Shown one piece after another: positions 30,425 to 39,165 of a stretch of DNA of 64,000 nucleotides; position 1 is the first letter of the stretch; each line of letters begins with the position of its first letter. The position numbers were made by a program, and so were the translations under genes. Source of the stretch: Lentzea sp033794685 (GTDB lineage: Bacteria; Actinomycetota; Actinomycetes; Mycobacteriales; Pseudonocardiaceae); the NCBI GenBank assembly GCA_033794685.1, contig JARAYZ010000001.1, one strand, 5' to 3'. The notes beneath the pieces are model-generated. The model worked only from the letters and a program-made list of their open reading frames with translations. It was not told the DNA's origin and ran no database searches.

Positions 30425-31532
30425 TCTGCGCGGCGACGAGGTCGATGCGCACGCCCTGGTTCGGGCAGCCGCCGAAGTGGTGGAGCCCGATCACCTTGTG
30501 CGTGCGCCTCGACAGCACGGGTGAGCCGGACGAGCCGCCCTCGGTGTCGCACATGTAGCTGATGTCGGACTGCGAGGAGCTGCCGTTCACACGTACGGCA
30601 CGCACGACGCAGTAGCCACCGCCGTTGTTGTTGTCGCGCAACGACAACTTCTTCAGCTTCCCGGCCGGGTGGCCGACGATGTACATCTCCTCACCCACGG
30701 CCGGAACGCGCGCGTCCAGTTCGAGGTAACCGAACGAGCTGATGGCCGCGAAGTTGTTCACGGTGAAGAGGGTGTAGTCGAGTGCGGCGCTGTACTTCAG
30801 CACCGACGCCGCCAGCACCTTCGTGACGGTGGCCGAGGCCGTGCCGCCGCAGGTCGGGCACTGGTAGTTGAACCACACCTCGATGCCACTGGTGCTGGTG
30901 AAGCAGTGTTCGTTGGTCAGCATGCGGTTGTTGGGGCCGACCCGCCACGCCGTGCACAGCGAACTGCCGTTGCGCAGCAGCTTCGCCACGGACGCGGTCT
31001 TGCCCCACTCGGTCGGGTTGCTGGACTGGTAGCAGACCGCGTCCTTGTAGTCGTTCGTGCCGCAGATGCTCTGCACGGACGGCTGCGACGACATCTCGGC
31101 CTCGGTGTAGCCGCGCGTGAGCTTGTCGATCCGGACGCGCGACAGCGGGTTCGTCACCGAGACCAGAGCGCGGTCACCGGTGATCGACATGGCCCAGAAG
31201 CCGGACGCGTCGAGCGTCGCGGTCAGCGAGGACTTCAGATCTCTCGTGTACGTGTACTTCTCGGTGCCGTCAGGGTTCGACACCGTGAGCACGTCACCTG
31301 GCAGGATTCGCAGGTCCGTGAAATGCAGCTTCACGTATCCGGACCCCGGTCGTTCGATCAACGTCGAACGATTCGTGCCACCCACGCGGACTGAGACGGA
31401 TTCCTCAGTTCCGATTTCCTGCGTCTGCGGCGACGAGGCCTCAGCAGGCGTAGAGGTGGTGGTAGCAGGGACGATGGTCGTCATCGGCAGGGCAAGTGCC
31501 AGTGCCGTGAGGAGTTGCAGGGTTTTCCTCAT
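30408..31532 (-). CDS. Secreted trypsin-like serine protease
   Basis: 374-aa exported protease. Signal peptide MRKTLQLLTALALALPM, an N-terminal beta-rich region (about 40-140, VKLHFTDLRILPGDVL) resembling a pre-peptidase binding domain, then a chymotrypsin-fold domain: CTAWRVGPNNRMLTNEHCF (catalytic His), SAALDYTLF (Asp) and TEGGSSGSPVL (Ser, with an oxyanion GGSSGSP). Several Cys pairs suggest disulfides. ATG 31532; a GTG at 31556 is an alternative. The last 17 bases overlap the epimerase gene convergently. Confidence 0.85.
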   Translation of the reverse strand: MRKTLQLLTALALALPMTTIVPATTTSTPAEASSPQTQEIGTEESVSVRVGGTNRSTLIERPGSGYVKLHFTDLRILPGDVLTVSNPDGTEKYTYTRDLKSSLTATLDASGFWAMSITGDRALVSVTNPLSRVRIDKLTRGYTEAEMSSQPSVQSICGTNDYKDAVCYQSSNPTEWGKTASVAKLLRNGSSLCTAWRVGPNNRMLTNEHCFTSTSGIEVWFNYQCPTCGGTASATVTKVLAASVLKYSAALDYTLFTVNNFAAISSFGYLELDARVPAVGEEMYIVGHPAGKLKKLSLRDNNNGGGYCVVRAVRVNGSSSQSDISYMCDTEGGSSGSPVLSRRTHKVIGLHHFGGCPNQGVRIDLVAAQINSLL

Positions 31533-31598
31533 GCCTTTTGATACTTCCGACGTCACCTGACCGTGTCAGCCCGCCGAACGTCGGTAATGGAGGATTTC

Positions 31599-32222
31599 GT
31601 GAAAGTTGTCCATTTCGGTCATGCCTGCGTGCTGCTGGACTCGGGTTCGACGCGGATCCTGATCGATCCCGGCACGTTCTCCGCAGGGTTCGAGGACCTC
31701 ACGGACCTCGACGCGGTGCTGGTCACGCACCAGCACTTCGACCACATCGACGCCGAGAAGCTGCCCGCGCTGCTCAAGGCCAACCCGCAGGCGCAGCTCA
31801 TCGTCGACGAGGGCACGGCGCCCACCGTCGAGAACCCGACCGTCGCCCGGCCCGGTGACGTCTTCGAGATCGGCGACACGACGGTCAAGGTCACCGGCGG
31901 CGAGCACGCGCTGATCCACCAGGACATCCCGATCGTGCCGAACGCCGCCTACGTGATCGGCGACGGCGCGTTCTACCACCCCGGCGACTCGCTGTTCGTG
32001 CCCGACGAGGACGTCGACGTGCTCGGACTGCCCGCGGGTGCGCCGTGGCTGCGCACCGGCGAGGCCGTCGACTTCATGCGCGCGGTGAAGCCGCGCGTCG
32101 CCGTGCCGATCCACGAGAAGACGCTGGCGAGCCCTCAGATGGCCGTCCGGTTCTTCGAGATGCTCAAACCGGACGGCACCGAGGTCAGGCTGCTGACGCC
32201 AGGCGAGGCGACGGCAGTTTGA
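31599..32222 (+). CDS. Metallo-beta-lactamase-fold hydrolase
   Basis: 207-aa MBL-fold hydrolase of the UlaG/RomA-like type. VKVVHFGHACVLLDSGSTRILIDPG start, metal-binding THQHFDHID, a third His in GGEHALIHQD and FYHPGDSL with the bridging Asp; the C-terminal VAVPIHEK supplies another His. Substrate unknown. GTG 31599 is supported by GGAGGATTTC just upstream, which rules out the longer frame. Converges with the DUF2334 gene with a 38-base overlap. Confidence 0.85.
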   Translation: MKVVHFGHACVLLDSGSTRILIDPGTFSAGFEDLTDLDAVLVTHQHFDHIDAEKLPALLKANPQAQLIVDEGTAPTVENPTVARPGDVFEIGDTTVKVTGGEHALIHQDIPIVPNAAYVIGDGAFYHPGDSLFVPDEDVDVLGLPAGAPWLRTGEAVDFMRAVKPRVAVPIHEKTLASPQMAVRFFEMLKPDGTEVRLLTPGEATAV

Positions 32223-32835
32223 CGTAGGTGGTCGGCACGGCGTCGTGAGCGAGAGCGATGTCCACGGCGTCGAGCACGGCCTGCCGCGCACCGGGTCGGT
32301 GCAGGTCACGGGCGTCGACGGTGATCCGGGTCAGTCCGCCGCGCCGCGCCGACCTGGCCGCCGCGTAGACCAGCGCCAGCGACCGCAGCTCACCGAAGCT
32401 GCTGCGTTCGGTCAGCGCGTGCAGGCGGCCCAGCGTCGCGAGTCCGCTGCCGATCTCGCGGACGGCGTGCGCGTCGGCGCAGCGCTGGAACCGGTGCTTG
32501 GCCAGCGCGATCAACGTGCCGGGTGACGCCACGATTCGCCGTGGGGCGAACGTGTCGATGTTGAGGCCGATGGCGTCCATCTGCATTCGGGCGCCCATCA
32601 ACAACAACCCGGCTTCATAGGCCGGCAGCCGCCGTTGGCCGAGGCCGTGCAGCACGACGGCATCACCGAGGGAGGCGCGCTGCCGCACCCATTCCTGCGC
32701 CTTGCCGAGCTCGCGAGGTACTATGAGCAGCGACAACGGCACCTGCCGCGGGTCGAGGGCCGCGGCGAGATCAGCGCATCGGTCGAGGTTCTGCGGACCG
32801 ATGCCGGACAGAGAGACCACGAGCTGTGAGTGCAC
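32185..32835 (-). CDS. DUF2334 (polysaccharide-deacetylase-like) protein
   Basis: 216-aa protein of the DUF2334 family, distant relatives of NodB polysaccharide deacetylases found beside purC in many actinobacteria. HSQLVVSLSGIGPQN at the start, PLSLLIVPR strand, and GDAVVLHGLGQ matching the family HGY/HGxxQ segment; the classical NodB HxxxH metal motif is not obvious. Enzymatic role is unproven. GTG start without a clear Shine-Dalgarno. It sits upstream of the MBL-fold gene, on the opposite strand, and downstream of purC. Confidence 0.7.
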   Translation of the reverse strand: MHSQLVVSLSGIGPQNLDRCADLAAALDPRQVPLSLLIVPRELGKAQEWVRQRASLGDAVVLHGLGQRRLPAYEAGLLLMGARMQMDAIGLNIDTFAPRRIVASPGTLIALAKHRFQRCADAHAVREIGSGLATLGRLHALTERSSFGELRSLALVYAAARSARRGGLTRITVDARDLHRPGARQAVLDAVDIALAHDAVPTTYVKLPSPRLASAA

Positions 32836-32885
32836 CGTATGAGTGCGCCATGCCGTGGTGACATCCGTGTGAAAGCAGAGCTAAC

Positions 32886-33761
32886 TCAGGCGAGCCAGTC
32901 AGCGAAGGACCGGCCCGTGAGCCGCTCGTACGCCTCGATGTACCTCGCACGGGTGGCCTCGATGACGTCCGCGGGCAGCGGAGGCGGCGGCACGTCCGAC
33001 TTCCGGTCCCAGCCGGACTCCGAAGACGTCAGCCAGTCGCGCACGAACTGCTTGTCGAACGACGGCTGCACCCGACCGGGCTCGTAGCCCTCGGCCGGCC
33101 AGTAGCGCGACGAGTCCGGCGTGAACACCTCGTCCGCGAGGATCAGCTCACCGGAGGCGTCCAGCCCGAACTCGAACTTCGTGTCCGCCAGGATCAGGCC
33201 GCGCGTCAACGCGTACGCGCGCGCCTCGCTGTACAGCTCGATCGTCCGCTCTCGGAGCTTGGACGCCAGCTCGACACCGTGCTTCTCGGCGATGACGTCG
33301 AACGACACGTTCTCGTCGTGCGCACCGATCTCGGCCTTCGACGCGGGCGTGAAGATCGGCGGGTCCAGTTCGGACGCCTCGACCAGCCCGGCCGGCAGCT
33401 CGATCCCGCACACCGCACCGGTCGCGGTGTAGTCGGCCATGCCGGAGCCCGTCAGGTAGCCGCGCGCCACGCACTCGACGTCGACCATCTGCAGCTTGCG
33501 CACCAGCAGCGCGCGGCCGCGGACCTCGGCGGGGATGCGCGGGTCGTCGAACGCGACCAGGTGGTTCGGGGCGAGCCGCTCGAACCAGAACACGCTCATC
33601 GCGGTGAGCACGCGCCCCTTGTCGGGGATCTCCGAGCTCAGGATGTGGTCGTACGCCGAGATGCGGTCCGATGCGACGAACAGCAGCAGCTCGTCGTCCA
33701 CGTCGTACAGGTCGCGAACCTTGCCGCGGGCGACGTGCTGGTAGTCAGCAAGCGTAGGCAC
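32886..33761 (-). CDS. purC: SAICAR synthetase
   Basis: 291-aa phosphoribosylaminoimidazole-succinocarboxamide synthase, which joins CAIR and aspartate with ATP in purine synthesis. Landmarks: GKVRDLYDVDDELLLFVASDRISAYD, VECVARGYLTGSG, ILADTKFEFGLD and LADEVFTPDSSRYW. Start at GTG 33761, since upstream frame shows no similarity; AGGCTGA precedes it. It follows the DUF2334 gene's start by 50 bases on the same strand, so the two may be co-transcribed. Confidence 0.93.
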   Translation of the reverse strand: MPTLADYQHVARGKVRDLYDVDDELLLFVASDRISAYDHILSSEIPDKGRVLTAMSVFWFERLAPNHLVAFDDPRIPAEVRGRALLVRKLQMVDVECVARGYLTGSGMADYTATGAVCGIELPAGLVEASELDPPIFTPASKAEIGAHDENVSFDVIAEKHGVELASKLRERTIELYSEARAYALTRGLILADTKFEFGLDASGELILADEVFTPDSSRYWPAEGYEPGRVQPSFDKQFVRDWLTSSESGWDRKSDVPPPPLPADVIEATRARYIEAYERLTGRSFADWLA

Positions 33762-33849
33762 GCTGGTCAGCCTACGTGCCCCTGTTTCGGCGACCGATGT
33801 ACACCCCGCACCTCTACAGATCAAGCGAAAAGAAGCTTAAGGTGCACCC

Positions 33850-34290
33850 GTGTTCACCAGAAAGGCCCTGTGGATCCCGGCTTTGGCCAGTGCGGCCCTG
33901 CTGATCGTGCTGGGCATCGCCGGGTGGAGCTTCGACTCCAGCCCGATCTCGTCCCCCTCGTCCGGCGGCTCGCCGAACACGAGCACGACCCAGTCGGTGA
34001 GCATCGTGCCGACACCGGACGTCGCGGACATCTCGGTCAAGACAACGTCGTCATCCACGACCACCACAACCCCGACGACGAAGACCACGCAGCCGAAGCC
34101 GCCGCCCGTGCAGCAGCCGCCGGCACAGCAGCCGACGACCAGCGAGACCCCGCCGCAGCGAGGGGTGTTCGTCGCTGAGAACGCCACGTGCAGCCCGGAA
34201 GGCGCTCGCGGCATCGACATTCTCGACAGGGAATTGGTCTGTCGCAAGGATCCCAGCCGCGGCGACCGCCTGCGCTGGCAGAAGGTCTAG
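33850..34290 (+). CDS. Membrane-anchored protein with Thr/Pro linker
   Basis: 146-aa protein of unknown function: short cytoplasmic start, one transmembrane helix (IPALASAALLIVLGIAGW), a 75-residue extracytoplasmic linker rich in Ser, Thr and Pro, and a small C-terminal domain with two Cys (ENATCSPEG and RELVCRKDP) that may form a disulfide. GTG start with AAGGTG upstream. Divergent from purC and overlapping the MOSC gene by 4 bases at the 3' end. I recognise no family. Confidence 0.65.
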   Translation: MFTRKALWIPALASAALLIVLGIAGWSFDSSPISSPSSGGSPNTSTTQSVSIVPTPDVADISVKTTSSSTTTTTPTTKTTQPKPPPVQQPPAQQPTTSETPPQRGVFVAENATCSPEGARGIDILDRELVCRKDPSRGDRLRWQKV

Positions 34291-35081
34291 GCGCGCCACT
34301 CCAGCACGTCGATCTTGTCGCCGACCGCGATGGCGCCGGTGGTCACGACCTGCGCCTTCATCCCGAACGTCACCCCGCCGTCCGGATCACGACGGTAGGT
34401 CGCAAGCGTTCGAATCGGCTCGGGACCGGCCTTCAGCCCCGTCTCCTGATCGACCATCGGCACGGCGCACCGCACGCAGTCCTTGGCGTAGGCCAACTCC
34501 ACGTCACCGATGGCCGCGCGCCGCACCCGGTCCTCCGTGTGCGGTTCCGGCCAGCCGGACACGACCACGTTGGGGCGGAAGCGGTTCATCGGCACCGGCT
34601 CGCCACCACGCTCCAGGATGCGCTCGTTCAGTCCGTCCAATGAGGACAGCGAGAGCACCAGCAACGCGTTGCCGTCCGCGTAGCCGACGACTCCGGTGGT
34701 CTCACCGGTCGTCTCGCGGTGGATGTCCGGCGGCGTGCGCACGAGCCGCACGGACCTCTTCAGAGTCGAGGAGAAGGCTTCCGCCGCCTCGTCACCCTGG
34801 TCCACTCCGGACCCGTGCCACGTGTGCACGACGACCGGCACCCGAGGTCCGTCGGCGACGATCGGGAAGTGCGCTCCACCGAGGTGCAGCGCGGAGTCCG
34901 TCAGGTACGGGTGGATCGCCGCCATCTCCGGGACCTTGCGCTGCGACAGGAACACCCCGTCGTCGTCGACCAGCATCATCATCCGGTCGCCGAGCAGCCC
35001 CGTCGGCTCCACGGCGCGGGATGCGACGGAGAACCCGCCGCATCCCTTGATCGGGTGGACGACCAGGTCGGACACGATCAC
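34287..35081 (-). CDS. MOSC domain-containing protein
   Basis: 264-aa protein with an N-terminal MOSC beta-barrel domain (VVHPIKGCGG, GLLGDRMMMLVDDDG, FLSQRK) and a C-terminal MOSC domain (NRFRPNVVVSG, KDCVRCAVPMVDQETG with the conserved Cys). This is the architecture of mARC/YcbX-like molybdenum-cofactor proteins that reduce N-hydroxylated compounds. The GTG start overlaps the purB stop (GTGA), so it is coupled to purB. Confidence 0.85.
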   Translation of the reverse strand: MIVSDLVVHPIKGCGGFSVASRAVEPTGLLGDRMMMLVDDDGVFLSQRKVPEMAAIHPYLTDSALHLGGAHFPIVADGPRVPVVVHTWHGSGVDQGDEAAEAFSSTLKRSVRLVRTPPDIHRETTGETTGVVGYADGNALLVLSLSSLDGLNERILERGGEPVPMNRFRPNVVVSGWPEPHTEDRVRRAAIGDVELAYAKDCVRCAVPMVDQETGLKAGPEPIRTLATYRRDPDGGVTFGMKAQVVTTGAIAVGDKIDVLEWRA

Positions 35082-36496
35082 AGGATCGGCTCCGGCTCGT
35101 AGGCCGGGTACTTGTCGACGACCGCGGCGACCTGCTCGACGATGGCCGCGACCTGCGCCGACGCCACGCCGGTGAACGACAGGCGGTCGGCCAGCAGCGC
35201 GTCCAGGCCGGCCTTGTCGAGCGGCAGGCGCGAGTCGGCGGCGAGCCGGTCCAGCAGGTCGTTCTGCGCGAGACCCTGCTCGCGCATCGCCAGCGCGACG
35301 GCCACCGCGTTCTCCTTGATGGCCTCGTGTGCGGTCTCACGGCCGACACCCGCGCGCACGGCCGCCATCAGCACCTTCGTCGTGCCGAGGAACGGCAGGT
35401 AGCGGTCCAGCTCACGGGCGACGACGGCCGGGTACGCACCGAACTCGTCCAGCACCGTCAGGAACGTCTCCAGCAGCCCGTCGAACGCGAAGAACGCGTC
35501 CGGCAGCGCGATCCGGCGGACGACCGAGCACGACACGTCGCCCTCGTTCCACTGGTCGCCCGCGAGCTCGCCGACCATCGACAGGTAACCGCGCAGGATC
35601 ACCGCGAAGCCGTTCACGCGTTCGCACGAGCGGGTGTTCATCTTGTGCGGCATCGCGCTGGACCCGACCTGGCCGGGCTTGAAGCCCTCGGTGACGAGCT
35701 CGTGGCCCGCCATCAGCCTGATCGTCTTCGCCACCGACGACGGCGCCGCGGCGAGCTGCACGAGCGTCGAGACGACGTCGAAGTCGAGCGAGCGCGGGTA
35801 GACCTGGCCGACGGACGTGAGCACGCGCTCGAAGCCGAGGTGGCCCGCGACCGTCCGCTCCAGTTCCTGCAGCTTCTCGGGGGTGCCGAGCAGGTCGAGC
35901 ATGTCCTGGGCCGTGCCGACCGGGCCCTTGATGCCGCGCAGCGGGTAGCGCGCGATCAGCTCGTCGAGGCGGGAGAACGCCACCAGCAGCTCGTCCGCGC
36001 CCGTCGCGAAGCGCTTGCCCAGCGTCGTGGCCTGCGCGGCCACGTTGTGCGAACGACCGGCCATGACGAGGTCCGAGTGCTCGGCCGCGAGGCGCGCGAG
36101 GCGGCCGAGGACGGCGGCGACCTTGGAGCGGATCAGCTCCAGCGACCGCAGCACCTGCAACTGCTCGACGTTCTCCGTCAGGTCGCGCGAGGTCATTCCC
36201 TTGTGGACCTGCTCGTGACCCGCGAGCGCGTTGAACTCCTCGATGCGCGCCTTCACGTCGTGCCGCGTGACCCGCTCGCGCGCCGCGATCGACTCCAGGT
36301 CGACCTGCTCCAGCACGCGCTCGTAGTCCGCGATCGCCGTCGCCGGAACCTCGATGCCCGCAGCGGCCTGGGCCCGCAGGACCGCGAGCCACAGCTGGCG
36401 CTCCAGCACGATCTTGTGCTCGGCCGACCAGAGCGTCGCGAGCGACGTGGAGGCGTACCGACCTGCGAGGACGTTGGCGATGCGGGGCTTCGTCAC
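35078..36496 (-). CDS. purB: Adenylosuccinate lyase
   Basis: 472-aa lyase of the fumarase superfamily, which releases fumarate from SAICAR and from adenylosuccinate (steps 8 and the last AMP step). Signatures: MTSRDLTENVEQ, GRSHNVAAQATTLGKR with the catalytic His, and the flexible loop GSSAMPHKMNTRSCERVNG carrying the catalytic Ser. GTG start. Followed directly by the coupled MOSC gene. The next gene upstream on the same strand ends 26 bases away but belongs to a sigma factor unit. Confidence 0.94.
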   Translation of the reverse strand: MTKPRIANVLAGRYASTSLATLWSAEHKIVLERQLWLAVLRAQAAAGIEVPATAIADYERVLEQVDLESIAARERVTRHDVKARIEEFNALAGHEQVHKGMTSRDLTENVEQLQVLRSLELIRSKVAAVLGRLARLAAEHSDLVMAGRSHNVAAQATTLGKRFATGADELLVAFSRLDELIARYPLRGIKGPVGTAQDMLDLLGTPEKLQELERTVAGHLGFERVLTSVGQVYPRSLDFDVVSTLVQLAAAPSSVAKTIRLMAGHELVTEGFKPGQVGSSAMPHKMNTRSCERVNGFAVILRGYLSMVGELAGDQWNEGDVSCSVVRRIALPDAFFAFDGLLETFLTVLDEFGAYPAVVARELDRYLPFLGTTKVLMAAVRAGVGRETAHEAIKENAVAVALAMREQGLAQNDLLDRLAADSRLPLDKAGLDALLADRLSFTGVASAQVAAIVEQVAAVVDKYPAYEPEPIL

Positions 36497-36521
36497 GCCC
36501 TCAGATTAGTGCACGTCGTGG

Positions 36522-37271
36522 TCACTCCCACGTGATGCTCGGGTCCATGACCAGCGCTGTGAGCACCGGCACTCGCACCGGCACGCTCTGCCGCAGCCCC
36601 TGCCCGGTCGTCGGGTTGTAGTTGTAGGAGGAGATCCTCACGGTGTAGCCGTTCTGGAACGTCCGCACCGCCATGGACGCCGTGAGCTCGGAGCCCTCGG
36701 TGCGCTCGATCTCGGTCACGACCGTCCCGTCGCCCTGCGTCACGTCCCTGCACGCCGACGCGCCCTGGCAGTAGACCTTCGAGCTCTCCTGGTTCTTGCC
36801 GGCGACCACCTCGAGCGCGGTCGGTCCGATCATGTCGGTGAAGCCCAGGTAACCGCTGTAGTCCGGATCTCCCGGGCGCTTCGTCTCGGTCGTCGAGGTG
36901 TACGGCGGGTACCTGAGGCTCCCCGTGCGGAAGCTCGCGTAGACGTCCTTGTGGCCGGTCATCCGCTCCACGCTCGCCGCGAGCACGTCGCCGATCCGGC
37001 GGGCCTTGCGCTCAACGTCCACGGTCGGTGTGGCCGGGACGCTCGACTGGGTCTCGGCGCCGAGACGGGCGTCCTGGTCGCGCGGCAGCAGACCGGGCAG
37101 CGAGAACGACGCCACGGCGATCATCGCCGTAGCCACGCCCACAGTGACCAGCGCTCGTCGACGACTTTTTTTCTGCTCGACCCGCCTGATCAGGGTGTCG
37201 GGATCGAAGTCCAGGGGCGGCTCGTCCCAGACGGCCAGCAGCATTCCCTCGCGGATCTCCTGCTCACTCAC
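36522..37271 (-). CDS. Sigma-linked single-pass membrane protein 1
   Basis: 249-aa protein encoded immediately after a SigE-family sigma factor with a GTGA overlap. Cytoplasmic N-terminus of about 40 residues (EQEIREGMLLAVWDEPPLDFDPDTLIRR, then basic KKSRRR), one membrane helix (about 41-58) and an extracytoplasmic domain with a Cys pair (VYCQGASACRD). The layout suits a membrane sensor or anti-sigma partner, but no zinc-binding anti-sigma motif (HxxxCxxC) is present, so the role is inferred from coupling. Confidence 0.7.
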   Translation of the reverse strand: MSEQEIREGMLLAVWDEPPLDFDPDTLIRRVEQKKSRRRALVTVGVATAMIAVASFSLPGLLPRDQDARLGAETQSSVPATPTVDVERKARRIGDVLAASVERMTGHKDVYASFRTGSLRYPPYTSTTETKRPGDPDYSGYLGFTDMIGPTALEVVAGKNQESSKVYCQGASACRDVTQGDGTVVTEIERTEGSELTASMAVRTFQNGYTVRISSYNYNPTTGQGLRQSVPVRVPVLTALVMDPSITWE

Positions 37272-37801
37272 GACGCGACCCTCCCCGAACTGCTGTCGAG
37301 CTTCTCCACGATGGTGCGCAGCGTCGCGAGGCCACGCGCCGTCTGGCTCTTGACCGTTCCCTCGGTGCATCCCATGGCGACCGCCACCTCGGCGACCGGC
37401 AGGTCTTCGAAATAACGCAGCACGAGCACCGCCCGTTGACGTGGCGGCACCTGCAACAGCGCGGTGTGCACGAGCTCACGCGCCCACAGCTTGGCGCTGG
37501 TCGTGTCCGGGTCCACGGTGGCGTCGGCGGCGTCGGGCAGCTCTCCGTCGCGCTGCTCGGCTCTCCGCCACGGCCTGCGCTTCTCGTCCAGCCAGGTGCG
37601 CAGCAGCACCTTGCGGGCGTAGGCGATCAGGTTGTCCAGGTCCTTGATCCGCTTCCACGCCAGGTACATCTTCATGAGGCTCGACTGCATCAGGTCTTCC
37701 GCTGTGTGCCAGTCGCCACAGAAGAGGTACGCAGTACGTCGCAAAGACGCGGCATTGGCTGCCGCGAATTCGCGAAAGCCCTGTTCGTCGGCCTTGCGCA
37801 T
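37268..37801 (-). CDS. SigE-family ECF sigma factor 1
   Basis: 177-aa RNA polymerase sigma-70 factor of the actinobacterial SigE-family ECF type. Region 2: LRRTAYLFCGDWHTAEDLMQSSLMKMY and WKRIKDLDNLIAYARKVLL; region 4: LLQVPPRQRAVLVLRYFEDL and VAVAMGCTEGTVKSQTARGL (helix-turn-helix). The ATG 37801 is preceded by AGGGGAAC, but the start and this site are the 3' arm of a 12-bp perfect inverted repeat. Paralogue at 39166. Probably co-regulated with the coupled membrane protein. Confidence 0.9.
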   Translation of the reverse strand: MRKADEQGFREFAAANAASLRRTAYLFCGDWHTAEDLMQSSLMKMYLAWKRIKDLDNLIAYARKVLLRTWLDEKRRPWRRAEQRDGELPDAADATVDPDTTSAKLWARELVHTALLQVPPRQRAVLVLRYFEDLPVAEVAVAMGCTEGTVKSQTARGLATLRTIVEKLDSSSGRVAS

Positions 37802-37838
37802 GCGTTCCCCTCTCGCGTCCTCAACCAGGGGAACGCAT
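37800..37838 (-). promoter_or_regulatory. 12-bp perfect inverted repeat over sigma factor start
   Basis: ATGCGTTCCCCT (37800-37811) and AGGGGAACGCAT (37827-37838) are exact complements separated by 15 bases. On the sigma factor mRNA the downstream arm holds the Shine-Dalgarno (AGGGGAAC) and the first two bases of the start codon, so the folded RNA would block initiation. The upstream arm contains its own ATG opening a 5-codon reading frame. It could equally be a DNA operator. Confidence 0.6.
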
Positions 37839-37858
37839 CGGAGGAACGCGGGGTTGCA

Positions 37859-38440
37859 TCACGCGTGACGCGAAAGAGCCGAACGGAGCATCCTGCCCGC
37901 GACGCCACGCGGGTCCGACCGGAGCTCGATGAACGAGTTGACCACCGAGCCGTCCACGATGGCCATCATCTCCTCGACCCCGTCGCTGTCGATGTCACGA
38001 CCGGTTCGGGCGATGACGTCGGCGATCAGCTCGCGCAGCTCGGTCGACAGCACGCGCATCACCGGCCGCAGATACGGGCGCCGGCCGGTGGCGACGAGGC
38101 GTTCGTAGCGCAGCAGCACCGCTTCGAGGTCGGTCATGCTCTCGCCGATCAGCAGGTCGAGCACGAACTCGACGAGCTCGTCGTCGGTCATCTGCTCCCG
38201 GATCTCCGAGAGTCGTTGCCGGAAGAGCGCGAGCTCACTGCGGCCGTGGAACTCGACGGCCGCGGTGATCAGCTCGTCCAGCGAGTCGAAGTAGTACGTG
38301 GTCGACGCGAGCGGCAGACCTGCGCGTTCGGCGACCGCGCGGTGCCTGACCGCGTCGAAGCCGCCCTCCGCGAACAGGCCGGACGCGGCCTCCACGAGCG
38401 CCTGCCGCCTGCGCTCGCCCTTGGGAGTTGCTGCCGTCAT
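37859..38440 (-). CDS. TetR family transcriptional regulator
   Basis: 193-aa regulator. N-terminal helix-turn-helix: RRQALVEAASGLFAEGGFDAVRHRAVAERAGLPLASTTYYFDSLDELI. The C-terminal helical domain (about 75-185) is unassigned. It lies on the same strand between the two sigma factor units, 57 bases upstream of sigma factor 1, so it could be co-transcribed with it. Targets are unknown. Confidence 0.88.
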   Translation of the reverse strand: MTAATPKGERRRQALVEAASGLFAEGGFDAVRHRAVAERAGLPLASTTYYFDSLDELITAAVEFHGRSELALFRQRLSEIREQMTDDELVEFVLDLLIGESMTDLEAVLLRYERLVATGRRPYLRPVMRVLSTELRELIADVIARTGRDIDSDGVEEMMAIVDGSVVNSFIELRSDPRGVAGRMLRSALSRHA

Positions 38441-38467
38441 AGTCGAGCCAGGGTACTCGGCGGACGG

Positions 38468-39145
38468 TCAGAACTTGGGGGCCAGTACGTCCGCGAACCG
38501 CTTGGCCTGGCCTTTCAGCTCTCCGTCGCCCTCGGTGAACACGTAGAGGTCCTGGCCCTTCGCGGTCTCCCGCTTCTCCGCGCCGGCCGGGGCGTCGAAC
38601 GACTGAGGCGTGACGATCGCGGTGATCGTCAGTCCGTCGATCTTGAAAGCGGCCGAACGGGAGTCGGTCGAGCACGACAGCGTGGGCGTCTCGGCGGAGG
38701 TCGGTGAGACCGAAAGCTCGTCGGCGAGGGCGTCAGCGAGCTCTCGGTCCACACCTGCACAGCCCTGCACTGTGCCGTCACTGGTACCAAGACCAGTGCT
38801 TCCCGGTGTCGACACGTCCCCCTGCGTGGACTTGCCTTCACCGGAGAAGTTCGTGGGAGGAGGTTGTGCCTCCATCAGGGTCATCGGAGATTCTGCCGCG
38901 TTGTCCTGCTTCTGCCCAGGACCCGCGACGTTCGCACCGCCCGTGTCCTGACTTACCCAGCTGTTCGCGGCGAAAACCCCGCCGAAGCCGAGCACCACGA
39001 CGAAGGCGGTGCCGGCGGCGATCGAGTTGCGCAGGCGCACGGTGGCGCGGTGGGAGGCCTTGCGCACGTCGCCTGCGTCGAAGGACGCCGGTGGTGCGTC
39101 GTGTGCGGCGTCGCGGAACAGGTCCGCGAGCTTCTGCTCGTCCAT
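38468..39145 (-). CDS. Sigma-linked single-pass membrane protein 2
   Basis: 225-aa protein encoded 20 bases after sigma factor 2. N-terminal cytoplasmic part (DEQKLADLFRDAAHDAPPASFDAGDVRKAS, reminiscent of cytoplasmic segments in other actinobacterial sigma-linked proteins), one membrane helix (about 42-61), a Ser/Thr/Gly-rich spacer and a C-terminal extracytoplasmic domain with two Cys (VQGCAGVD, LSCSTD). Likely sensor or anti-sigma partner, although no zinc motif is visible. It shares layout, not clear sequence, with the protein at 36522. Confidence 0.7.
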   Translation of the reverse strand: MDEQKLADLFRDAAHDAPPASFDAGDVRKASHRATVRLRNSIAAGTAFVVVLGFGGVFAANSWVSQDTGGANVAGPGQKQDNAAESPMTLMEAQPPPTNFSGEGKSTQGDVSTPGSTGLGTSDGTVQGCAGVDRELADALADELSVSPTSAETPTLSCSTDSRSAAFKIDGLTITAIVTPQSFDAPAGAEKRETAKGQDLYVFTEGDGELKGQAKRFADVLAPKF

Positions 39146-39165
39146 CTACGGCCTCCTCTCGCTGG

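Noticed and set aside
29965..30552. Overlapping frames on both strands inside the epimerase gene
   Set aside because: Shadow frames; the epimerase shows a Rossmann start and a consistent family pattern throughout.
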